Made by a program: the position numbers and the translations under genes. The notes under the pieces were generated by a model. The model made no database searches, had not been told where the DNA came from, and saw nothing but the letters and a program-made list of their open reading frames with translations. Shown here piece after piece: positions 58,701 to 64,000 of a stretch of 64,000 nucleotides of DNA. Each line of letters starts with the position of its first letter. Position 1 is the stretch's first letter. This stretch comes from Polychytrium aggregatum. Taxonomy: Eukaryota; Chytridiomycota; Chytridiomycetes; Polychytriales. Location of the stretch: NCBI RefSeq assembly GCF_025602895.1, contig NW_026516230.1, positions 124,001 through 188,000 of the forward strand, read 5' to 3'.

Positions 58701-61700
58701 GTCGGCGGAGGAGACTGCGTCACTGTTCCTCGACAATGTCTTTCGTCTCCATGGCCTCCCCGACACAGTGGTTTCAGACCGAGGAAGTCAGTTCACCTCT
58801 CGGTTCTGGAAGGCACTCTGCACGCAGCTCGGGATCCAAACCAGTCTGTCCACGGCCTTCCATCCCCAGACCGATGGACAGACTGAGAGGGTCAACCAGG
58901 TCATCAACCAATACCTGCGCTGTTACACGTCGTATCAGCAAGATGACTGGGCCGAGCTGCTGCCGTTGGCCGAGTTCTCTTACAATAACCTCGAGAACTC
59001 GTCAACACATGCCTCGCCATTCTTGGCAACCTATGGGTTCCACCCAAGGTTCGAAGTCCCCGTTGTCGCTGGCGGCCCTGATGTTCCCTCTGCCACGGAG
59101 AGGGTTGAACATCTCCAGCGGAACCTGGCACTGTTGAAGGAGAATCTTGAGAAGGCAAAGTCTGACTACAAGCACTTCTCAGATCTCCGGAGGTCCCAGG
59201 CTCCCGACTTGCGTCCGGGCGATCAAGTCTGGGTGCTGACTCGTAACATCAGCACCACTCGCCCAAGCAAGAAGCTGGATTACCAGAGGATTGGACCATT
59301 CACCATCCTCGAGGCCGTCGGGACATTGGCTTTCCGCCTGGACTTGCCAAAGGACATAAAGGTGCACCCGGTGTTCCATGTGTCTCTTCTTGAGCCCTAC
59401 AAGAAGAACTCGCTTCCGGGTCGGGTGCAAGCGCCGCCCCCTGCGGTGGTCATCGATGGGAACTTGGAGTGGGAGGTCGAAGAGATCTTAGACTCCAAGT
59501 TCGTGCGCGGAAAGCTGCACTATCTCATCGATTGGAAAGGCTACCCGGTCACCGATCGAAGTTGGGAGCCCGCCGACATTGTCTTTGCCCCAACGGTGGC
59601 CGCGGAGTACCACCGACGCTACCCAGACAAGCCTGGCCCCAGGAGAACTCAAGATGGAACACGCCGTAGTTTAAGGAGGAGATAGTGTGATGACCAGCAT
59701 CACAACGGACCAATGAGATTGTCCCGCATGCTCTCGCCCTCCGCACCAATCATGAGTCCCCACGTGTTTGTTTGCCCCCATGCATGAGCACGCGCCGTTG
59801 CCACCCGCGTCTACTGGTTTCCTGCCTCCCCCACCGCTCGGCACATGTCCCCGGGCTGTGCCAAGCCTCTCTCGCTTGCACACCAGCCACTCTCGCACCC
59901 CCTTCTCGCTTCTCTGTGATGCTCCACCCTTCTCGCCCACTTTTGCCCCTCGACCTTCTCCCGGTCTATAAATAGCCCTGCATGTCTGAGCCTATGTTGA
60001 ACACCAGTTCGAACAAAACTTGTTCTTTGGTGTTCGGGGCTAAAAGCTAATAAAGCTCATACCAAGCACTTGGTCTTCGTCCTTGCGCTTGTTCACTCCT
60101 TACAAATATGTGGTCGTTGTTTGCCCACGGAACAAGTAACAGTTTGCCATATCGATCTTTGTATCTATTTTATGTCTGTATGCACGTTTATACCTTTGTA
60201 CGATGCATTCGTGACACACAACTATTGGAACGTGGTGGTTGTGGCGTTAACTGACCGATTGTGCGCATCGGAGTCACAACCAAGCCGCCATCGGAGACGA
60301 TTACCTGCGAGACATCAACTGATCACTATGAGCCTCGTCTGCACCATCGGCACCAGGATCAGGGAAAAGACCAGGCTTGTGGGAAAGTTGGCGATCGAGC
60401 GGACAACTGCCCAGCAAGCACGGTTGCAGAGACAGCGGGCATTGATGGGAACGAGCTCCAGCAAGTTGGATCTGCTCATGACGGAAGACTCGACAAACAC
60501 CTGTAAGTCACCCAGAACCGCTACAAGTTACCGCGGGCTGCACAGGATGCAGTTGATGCGTTATAAGTCGGACGGTTGCTCCGAAAGTGGCACAAGAAAG
60601 GGGTTGGGTCGTCTCGTTAGAGCAATTCATCGTGGGCCTTGAGCGGGTGAGCGCTGACACTCGCGCTTGTCGATTGCTCAACACCGCGCAGACGAATTTG
60701 ACATTGACGACGTTCAGCTGGACTTTAAGCCACTCTACCAATGCTTGCATATTCACGAGGTGCTGGAAAGGAGGGAAGAATTCAAAAAGTCGTACGAGGA
60801 GAATCGGCATGTGAGTTGCAAAGCACATTGCCTGCGAATAGGCTCTGCGATCAATCCTCGCACGATTAGATGGCGCGCTCGGCATTCCATCGCTTCATCA
60901 GATTGTCGACTCTACTTGGATTCCAGCACCATTTCTAATGCAATCGTCACTGTCCGCTTTGTCGATGGCTCCACCAGCATCAAGCCCAGCTCGTACTTGA
61001 CACCAAGCTTGTCTTTGACGAGAAACTCGAAAATTTCTCGACCTATCTGAACGACATTGTTGGGTTCTTCATCATCGAGGCAATGATCCTAAACACAACC
61101 CAAAACTTTCGCTCCCGCGGAAACGTCGGTATCGAGCGAGTTGGAGGGCGTACGACTGCATATAACTCATTGCCCGGTGGACAGCACGCGGGGCATGTGC
61201 AGCATTTGATGGCACCAACCATGGCAGCAACCGAGCTGCCCCACCTACTCTCGGGCTCATCAGAACTGTGTGAAAACTCAGATTGAGGGCCTCTGGAAAA
61301 TGGCTGTCGAGAAGATCAATCTGGTCATCACAGAGAGCCTGCATGACTGCCAGAATCCAAAGCTGTTCCTCAACATCAAAGTCATGGTGGGGGTGTTCAT
61401 ACGAACCATCGAGGTAGGCCCTCCTCGTTTGACGAGCGCGCATATGCACTGTCGCGGTCAGATACGACTGTTGTCAGCAGATCTGTCACATCTGGACAGA
61501 GGGTAGGAACGACAGATACAGATGAATGAGGCTCGCTCGATTGAGATCGTCGGCTCACAAGCGGACTACAATCTAGGGATATGGATACGCCGTCAACAAG
61601 CTGACGGATCTGATCGTCTCGCTGTTTGATCGATACGCCGAGTTGATGAAGTTGAGCTGCTGCGAAACCATTATCAAGGTTTGGAATTGCCAGGCTGTGT

Positions 61701-64000
61701 CAGTGCCAATCCTTGACGAATCGCATAGAGCTCACCGTCCACATTCCGGTCGCTCTCTGCACGATGCCACGCGGTGGGGCACATTCGCTTTGCAGATCAT
61801 CGAAGATGATGAATATGCGCCTCTCGTCGTTCAAACACCTGAAGAGCTCAAAGACGTCAACGCGGCATTCAAGTACACTGAGACCTCCAAGATTGCGACC
61901 ACCAGGTCTGTATGTGGTATTCAGCAGCCAGGCTTTGCCGAGAGCGTCTTGCTCGGGCAGGTGTGCGCAATGGATTACTCATTTCCTACCGCAGATTCCC
62001 GCGCTCGCTGCCGTTTTCCAAGGGATTCATCCTGTGCTGCAGCAACATCAAGGAGTTTATCGATGTGTTCTATCGGTTTGCTGAGAGCTTCTCAAAGCAA
62101 CACACGGCCATGGACGACGTCATCAAGAAGGTATCCCATGATCACTGTGAATTTTGAAGCGCAATCCGTGGCAGCCGGTCGCGAGAGTTCTCCATGGTGT
62201 TGGCATATTCCATGTTGATGCTTATGCATTCCCTTCGATATTCGGATTTGCTGTTGACGGTAGGCTTTGGACGAGCTTCTCCAAAGACAACTCAACTCGG
62301 CGATCCTGGATCAAATTATGATCAGCAATCTGTCGCAGGTGGTCCAGATCATAGTGAACATCGGATTCATATGCCAGGCATGCAAGGAATTTGAGGAGAT
62401 GATCGAGAAAAAGTAATGCAAGGCACTATGAAGCTTGGGACCGGGTGGAGTAGTTATCGTGGCAATGGCGGTGTGGAATATCCAGCGACCGACGTCCGAG
62501 AAGGTGGCAGCCAGAAAAGCTGTGCCTGGATGACAATGGAGCGGGATCCGGATGACTGGAGGGCTGTGTCTGGATGGCTGAAGCGATGTGTCCATTGTTT
62601 TTTGCATTCTGGCTCTCTCGCCAAATGATTTGACTTGACACATTGTCCGATTCTGCGACTGCCCCGATATCGTATCCCAGCTCAAACAGCAAACCCGGTA
62701 CAGTCACACTCCAGGCAACAAAAACGTTCCAGGAGACAATCAATGTGGCCGAGAAGCGGATATTCGAGCTCCTCAACACCAAGATTGACGATTTCTTGGA
62801 GCTCGCTGACTATGAGTGGTGAGGATGTGTCCATGAATGGCGTCTATGAAGGTGTCTGTGAATGGCTTCTGTGGATGGCATGTGTCGATGCTGGCCTTCA
62901 TTCAATCAACCCTCGGCGACACGAAGCTAGCCTGACATGGTGTTTTCGCTTCATAGGGAGGCAGTAGAGTCTAATGATTCACCCAGCCCGTATTTACTCG
63001 GTAAGTGAGCATCGAGCATCGAACATCGAACAGCGACGACATCAAGCGCCAGGATCGATTCCATCTGCTGGCTAACCGCAGTCTCTCTCAGAGTTGGTCA
63101 ACTACCTGACCAGTGTGATCACGTCAACACTGTCGAACCTGACGCCGAGTCTCAAATCGTACCTCTACTTTGACTCGTTTGGTCATCTGGGCCGGGCACT
63201 GAATGTGAGTTTTGGTTTCGTGGTTGTCCAGAGGCGGGGGGGTCCTGAAAGGTCCATATGCGACACGGCAGTTCAGGAGTCGCCTGTACAGCGCCTGAGC
63301 TCAACATCTTCATGAGTAGATTTCCATCAGGATAACAAATTGGCATGCATGTTGTATGGTGATGACGACTGATGTGCGTTGCCATGTGAATGCAGGGTCT
63401 ATGGCTGAACCCATCCGTCAAGATCATCAGCCTTGGCTTTGTCAGGACATTCAAAATCGACGTGCTGTTCCTCAAGACCTTTGTCAAGGGTCTGGGTGAC
63501 ATTGAGATCGGCGATGCGTTCGTGGAACTGGATCAGGTCCGGGATTCTGAATGGCGTGCAAACCGAAGTCAGGCTCGAAGCGGGCGGAGCACCGGTGACT
63601 GGGATACAGCATGGCTCTGACCTGACTCAATGGCGCCTCTGGCTGTGCTCGCGCCTGTAGACTATCGAGTATCTGCTTTCGGAGCGGTACGAGGACTTTC
63701 TTGATGCGGCCGTCCGCAGTGCCAAGTACAATCGCATCAAGGTTTCGAACGCAGTCGTTCTGCTGGAAAAGTGAGTACATGTACGGCGGCTGCGGTTCCG
63801 AGAGAGCGACGACTGTATTTTGGGTGGATCCAAGGTTGCAGGAGATGCAAGACTCACAGCTGTCTCTACCGATCCTGCACCCCTTGGTTGACAGACTCAA
63901 AGGACCAGATGTTGGCGTCTTCTCGAAAGTGTCGGCTCACGAAGCCGCCAGGAAGCGACACATTGCAGGAGTGATCAAGTCGATCAATGCATCGCAAAAG
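46736..64000 (+). CDS. SEC15: Exocyst complex subunit Sec15, about 19 exons, intron 5 carrying nested retrotransposons; 3' end beyond window
   Basis: Effector of Rab/Sec4 GTPase that links secretory vesicles to the exocyst at the plasma membrane. Exons 1-5: 46736-47020, 47171-47290, 47535-47669, 47793-47859 and 48019-48091. Exon 6 begins at 60357 after a 12,265-bp intron that contains element A. Exon phases join (codon AA/G to Lys; then IREKTR). Later exons: 60357-60502, 60692-60810 (DFKPLYQCLHIHEVLERREE), 60978-61124 (YLNDIVGFFIIEAMILNTTQ), about 61285-61413 (IKVMVGVFIRTIE), about 61579-61678, 61796-61905, 61992-62130, 62267-62414, 62722-62819, 62959-63001, 63093-63206, 63397-63537, 63661-63770 and one from about 63838. 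N-terminal coiled coil in exons 1-3 (YYSALRMLEDLQSNKI); C-terminal helical bundles follow. Without the insertion the intron would be about 265 bp. Confidence 0.9.
48105..48108. repeat. Target-site duplication AATA, left of element A
   Basis: AATA at 48105-48108 and 60105-60108 flanks the two LTRs. It lies 13 bp after the GTGAGT donor of SEC15 intron 5. Confidence 0.75.
48109..48527 (+). repeat. 5' LTR of element A (419 bp)
   Basis: Starts TGTGATGACC and ends CCTTACA. It contains a CCAAT box (48131-48135 region), CACGTG (about 48184), TATAAATA at 48390-48397 (core promoter) and AATAAA at 48472-48477 (polyadenylation). The motif AGTTCGAACAAA at 48429-48440 lies 39 nt after the first base of TATA. 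Confidence 0.95.
48529..48540 (+). other. Primer-binding site of element A, complementary to its own LTR transcript
   Basis: TTTGTTCGAACT, one base inside the LTR, is the exact reverse complement of 48429-48440 in the LTR near the expected mRNA 5' end. No tRNA 3'-end complement (TGG...) adjoins the LTR. This is the layout of self-priming Tf1/sushi-type elements, in which the mRNA 5' end folds back to prime reverse transcription. Confidence 0.7.
48705..49682 (+). CDS. gag: Gag of element A
   Basis: Structural nucleocapsid protein of 325 residues starting MDPALVDRLR. A retrotransposon Gag domain (YDGNRQGFRAFVNQCKLYI, LLTGPALQWATPML, VYASEFLRIAADTTW) is followed by a Pro/Ala-rich linker and one CCHC zinc knuckle (CLYCGKKGHLVRNCP, about residues 267-281). 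It ends SSGNDQARF at 49682. The last residues lie over the slippery site used to reach pol. The start was chosen as the first ATG of the domain, in CGCCATGG context after a T-run leader. Confidence 0.93.
   Translation: MDPALVDRLRALEAELAELRTARDAPAAGYSVQMPDRYDGNRQGFRAFVNQCKLYIRMQPHRFPADPIKVGFVISLLTGPALQWATPMLEMGDPRLNSFGDFLERFSKVFDDPDRARTAESVITTLSQGNRPCAVYASEFLRIAADTTWNDGAKISFFRLGLSDDVRDELSRVRPLPRDLEEYIELCNELDARIRERRQERRSTPARYRSSQFAFGSASAAVPAIAPAPVLAPPHPSYIVSEPMQVDSAVSGPLTAEEKQRRRRFGLCLYCGKKGHLVRNCPVKFGSTRATGPPPGPPGPRIIRTIVYEDGEVQDFSSGNDQARF
49658..49664 (+). promoter_or_regulatory. -1 ribosomal frameshift site GGGAAAC, element A
   Basis: Heptamer G GGA AAC in the gag frame (codons GGA 49659-49661 and AAC 49662-49664). 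Slipping back one base continues into the pol frame, which is open from before this point across the gag stop at 49680-49682. GGGAAAC is a known X XXY YYZ slippery sequence. Element B has the same heptamer in the same register. Confidence 0.8.
49664..52165 (+). CDS. pol: Pol of element A, part 1: protease, reverse transcriptase, RNase H (interrupted)
   Basis: Read after -1 frameshifting. Aspartic protease LVDSGASGNFIDEDF near 50060; reverse transcriptase with KKKDGSLRLCVDYRALN, KLDLRGAYNLLRI, MPFGLTNAPATFQ and catalytic YLDDIL near 51380; RNase H with FVVESDASDFALGCVL near 51820 and LTDHKNLEYL near 52030. The coding frame stops being pol at 52165, where element B begins in the codon after GKAD. 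The frame runs on into the LTR of B to 52270, which is artificial. Part 2 is at 58087-59685 in the matching frame. The region between the protease and reverse transcriptase is Ser/Pro-rich. Confidence 0.93.
52161..52165. repeat. Target-site duplication CCGAT, left of element B
   Basis: CCGAT at 52161-52165 and 58082-58086; 5-bp duplications are usual for Ty3/gypsy integrases. The original target was the A pol sequence GGCCGATGCCCT. Confidence 0.93.
52166..52550 (-). repeat. 3' LTR of element B (385 bp)
   Basis: On the minus strand starts TGTGATGATC and ends CCTCACA. Identical by eye to 57697-58081. Confidence 0.95.
52551..52565 (-). other. Polypurine tract of element B
   Basis: Minus strand GGGGAGGGGATGA directly before the 3' LTR; primes plus-strand DNA synthesis. 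Confidence 0.8.
52551..56615 (-). CDS. pol: Pol of element B: protease, RT, RNase H, integrase, chromodomain
   Basis: Read by -1 frameshifting at 56618-56612; the pol frame is open from there, and the first in-frame ATG is at 56510. Order of domains (minus strand): protease LVDSGASGNFIDESF near 56230; reverse transcriptase KLDLRGAYNLLRI and YLDDIL near 54900; RNase H FVVESDASDFAIGC near 54470; integrase zinc finger (HDPVAVGHPGIRRT, CDTCARSK). The integrase catalytic residues are Asp in TMDFITDLPE, Asp in SDRGSQF and Glu in QTERVNQ, near 53620-53330. A C-terminal chromodomain (VQEILDSKLVRGKLSYFVDW, WEPANYV) near 52760-52600 defines a chromovirus; it usually steers integration to modified histones. 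No stop or frameshift is seen. Confidence 0.95.
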   Translation of the reverse strand, partial: KRPGPDLSGGLDLEPSPLPPEASVDGKEHEVSVERMAMCGMINVVGGGSHSVNTASSKGTSGSQMSLTELPISTPPANLVICSNHAADTDLCSEPSSCVSSISSSSPVFSASLVLPSGRSLSCQLLVDSGASGNFIDESFVDRFSVPLVSKSTPLPVQGVDGQPLSSGPITFETEPLKIVLGDYTQHLSFDVIKSPHQPVILGYPWLQSIEPRLHWARGLLCLPRPASHILKVVDASSLPSVSSVSPSPLPLVGDTPNVFPRASTDTTVVLASSPRTVCTREDDQNKVIAQRYSDCVPSEVPCSCAARPGPSGLVSVRPGLPGPVAPSPAPVRVQAIRYKSLEQSVLDTQSSPDPLTVFQVLVLPATDPDPTPLSTSIPEEYKSFGSVFSKQEADSLPPHRTYDCPIDLEPGKTPKFGPLYSLSEPELKALREYLDDNLVKGFIRPSSSPAGSPILFVKKKDGSLRLCVDYRALNTITVKNRYPLPLINEMLDRVRDAKVFTKLDLRGAYNLLRIRAGDEWKTAFRTRYGQFEYLVMPFGLTNAPATFQHFINDVLREELDNFAIAYLDDILIYSADPTQHANHVKQVLAKLQAAKLYCKLEKCEFSKDKVSFLGYVISPKGIEMERAKLSAIVDWPVPRNVSDLRSFIGFSNFYRRFIDGYAKIAGPLTLLFKKSQVFRWSPDAHKAFQSLKEAFVSEPVLAHPDPSKPFVVESDASDFAIGCVLSQRGSDGHLHPCSFHSRTLMDAERNYSIYEKELLAIKEAFEVWRHYLEGAQHPVQVLTDHKNLEYLASARILNQRHARWSQFLSRFDLRIQYLPGPKNGKADALSRRPDYVPPSAPVSKEPPPLLPPSAFACAVRRSSDASSTRPVDLLKLIAEEQPKDPSLDQLRNDPKYVLKDDLLTFMDKIVVPESCRVPVLKSCHDPVAVGHPGIRRTRALISRQFWWPSIRKDVQAYVSTCDTCARSKVPRHKPFGYLQPLPTASRPWSLVTMDFITDLPESNGKTCIFVVVDSLTKMAHFLPCRSLPSAEETASLFLDNIFRLHGLPDNIVSDRGSQFTSRFWQALCSELGIKTSLSTAFHPQTDGQTERVNQVINQHLRCYTSYQQDDWAMLLPLAEFSYNNLEHTSTKASPFLATYGFNPRFESPVLPSSLDVPSATDRVEHLQHNLALLKENLEKAKADYKRFADAHKSDAPKFAPGDQVWVLTRNIKTTRPSKKLDYQRIGPYKIVEAIGSLAFRLDLPKDLKIHPVFHVSLLEPHKSNTLPGRIQDPPPPVRVDDHLEYEVQEILDSKLVRGKLSYFVDWKGYSTDHRSWEPANYVNAPDKIADFHRRYPDKPGLIVRRSGRSLGRG
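56594..57577 (-). CDS. gag: Gag of element B
   Basis: 327 residues, starting MDQLQAQIVALQEELVLL (coiled-coil-like start). The Gag domain (KFDGTRSKFRPFVNQCRLLM, LLTGPALQWATPLI, DYASEFLRVAADLPW) is followed by a zinc knuckle CFRCGKPGHVAKSCP and an Arg/Ser/Gly-rich tail. The stop at 56594 lies shortly after the frameshift heptamer. Clearly homologous to Gag of element A. Confidence 0.93.
   Translation of the reverse strand: MDQLQAQIVALQEELVLLRTTHSSAAPQLPHMPTPDKFDGTRSKFRPFVNQCRLLMMLQASRFPSEQVKVGYVLSLLTGPALQWATPLIESNDQILHSFDSFMERFRQAFDDPDRTHTAELLLSSMAQGNRSCMDYASEFLRVAADLPWNDEAKISAFRRGLSREIKQRLSFIDPLPLRLVPFVERCLKIDARIIELNNELRNTGPVSFGTQAFHSRTPSFQPPAQEPPVLYSEPMQIDAAVVSRLTPEEKNRRFQERLCFRCGKPGHVAKSCPLKSGSRAPASGSRFPGSRPQAPGSRPRSKVVRTIVYDDGEEEHFESGNDQAQI
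56612..56618 (-). promoter_or_regulatory. -1 ribosomal frameshift site GGGAAAC, element B
   Basis: Minus strand G GGA AAC in the gag frame (AAC codon at 56614-56612), six codons before the gag stop. The -1 frame is open from here into pol. Same heptamer, register and distance to the stop as in element A. Confidence 0.8.
57684..57694 (-). other. Primer-binding site of element B, complementary to its own LTR transcript
   Basis: Minus strand TTGTTCGAACT, two bases inside the 5' LTR. It is the exact complement of AGTTCGAACAA in the LTR (57799-57789), which lies 39 nt after the first base of TATAAAG (57838-57832). Same layout and spacing as element A, again without a tRNA-like site. Confidence 0.7.
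57697..58081 (-). repeat. 5' LTR of element B (385 bp)
   Basis: Minus strand begins TGTGATGATC. Contains CACGTG (about 58052-58057), TGAGTCA (about 58021), a CCAAT-box complement (GCCAATCAG on plus, about 57985), TATAAAG (57838-57832) and the primer motif AGTTCGAACAA. Confidence 0.95.
58082..58086. repeat. Target-site duplication CCGAT, right of element B
   Basis: Second copy of CCGAT; element A pol resumes directly after it. Confidence 0.93.
58087..59685 (+). CDS. pol: Pol of element A, part 2: integrase and chromodomain (5' truncated by element B)
   Basis: Continues the A pol frame (ALSRRSDYIP follows GKAD). Integrase zinc finger HDPVAVGHPGIRRT with CDTCARSK near 58390-58520; catalytic Asp in TMDFITDLPK near 58600, Asp in SDRGSQF near 58780, Glu in QTERVNQ near 58890. 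A chromodomain (EEILDSKFVRGKLHYLIDW, WEPADIV) occupies 59480-59640, and the stop is at 59683-59685. Compared with B, one conserved Asp after the VVV strand is Cys (FVVVCSLTKMAHF); it is not one of the three catalytic residues. The end overlaps the polypurine tract. Confidence 0.93.
   Translation, partial: ALSRRSDYIPSSASVSRDPPLLLDPAAVIRVLRSRDARSSVASRSDPVDLLQLIAEEQARDPGLDKYRRDPKFVWNGQYLTFQNRIVVPESCRVPALKSCHDPVAVGHPGIRRTLALVSRQFWWQTYRKDVKEYVSTCDTCARSKAPRHKPFGFLLPLQTADRPWGTLTMDFITDLPKSKGHTCIFVVVCSLTKMAHFMSWRSLPSAEETASLFLDNVFRLHGLPDTVVSDRGSQFTSRFWKALCTQLGIQTSLSTAFHPQTDGQTERVNQVINQYLRCYTSYQQDDWAELLPLAEFSYNNLENSSTHASPFLATYGFHPRFEVPVVAGGPDVPSATERVEHLQRNLALLKENLEKAKSDYKHFSDLRRSQAPDLRPGDQVWVLTRNISTTRPSKKLDYQRIGPFTILEAVGTLAFRLDLPKDIKVHPVFHVSLLEPYKKNSLPGRVQAPPPAVVIDGNLEWEVEEILDSKFVRGKLHYLIDWKGYPVTDRSWEPADIVFAPTVAAEYHRRYPDKPGPRRTQDGTRRSLRRR
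59671..59685 (+). other. Polypurine tract of element A
   Basis: AAGGAGGAGATAG directly before the 3' LTR. Confidence 0.8.
59686..60104 (+). repeat. 3' LTR of element A (419 bp)
   Basis: Same length as 48109-48527 and identical by eye; ends CCTTACA before target duplication AATA (60105-60108). Confidence 0.95.

Larger units (their letters stand above)
48109..60104 (+). mobile_element. Element A: Ty3/gypsy chromovirus in SEC15 intron, interrupted by element B
   Basis: Complete LTR retrotransposon on the SEC15 sense strand. It is 11,996 bp as it stands, or 6075 bp without element B and its target duplication. Order: LTR, self-primer-binding site, gag, -1 frameshift, protease, reverse transcriptase, RNase H, (element B), integrase, chromodomain, polypurine tract, LTR. 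The two 419-bp LTRs read as identical, so insertion was recent, and the insertion of B is younger still. Pol is split by B, so A cannot make integrase now. Before B landed the frame was continuous. Confidence 0.97.

Overview
This 64 kb window looks like a chromosome segment from an early-diverging, probably zoosporic (chytrid-like) fungus. Supporting signs are dense short GT-AG introns, an ATP-type PEP carboxykinase, a U6 snRNA gene, fungal Ty3/gypsy chromoviruses and CACTA DNA transposons. A centrin closer to algal/animal flagellar centrin-1/2 than to yeast Cdc31 also fits. The lineage is an inference; no marker here fixes the species. Mobile elements fill about 39% of the window.

Layout. 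1-17.4 kb: three copies of one 5681-bp CACTA (EnSpm/CMC, tnp2-type) transposon. The first is cut by the window edge; the second lies head-to-head with it across a 36-bp spacer; the third is inverted relative to the second. A PEPCK gene (9166-11168) sits between copies 2 and 3. 17.4-19 kb: tandem repeats and a U6 snRNA gene. 18.9-26.2 kb (minus): the cohesin regulator PDS5, with minisatellites in its introns. 27.0-29.3 kb (minus): a secreted protein with very Asn-rich tracts and a Cys-rich C-terminal domain. 30.8-32.0 kb (plus): centrin. 32.2-34.6 kb (minus): a DCN1/DCUN1D4-5-type cullin neddylation factor. 35.1-37.4 kb (minus): an unrecognised polytopic membrane protein. 38.0-44.1 kb (plus): nucleoporin Nup120/Nup160. 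45.6-46.1 kb (minus): DPM2, a small subunit of dolichol-phosphate mannose synthase. 46.7 kb to the window end (plus): exocyst subunit SEC15.

SEC15 is the most dramatic locus. Its fifth intron holds a complete Ty3/gypsy chromovirus (element A, 48109-60104, sense strand). A second, related complete chromovirus (element B, 52166-58081, antisense) has inserted into the pol gene of A. Both have LTR pairs that read as identical, precise target duplications, gag and pol in -1 register over the slippery heptamer GGGAAAC, and C-terminal chromodomains. Neither shows a recognisable tRNA primer-binding site. Instead, the bases just inside each 5' LTR are complementary to a motif 39 nt downstream of the LTR TATA box. 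This is the arrangement known from self-primed Tf1 of fission yeast.

The host genes are housekeeping functions (gluconeogenesis, splicing, cohesion, centrioles, neddylation, nuclear pore, glycosylation, exocytosis) and do not form an operon or cluster. Splice sites were assigned by eye from GT-AG boundaries that keep conserved protein blocks in frame. Spans are firmer than individual exon edges.
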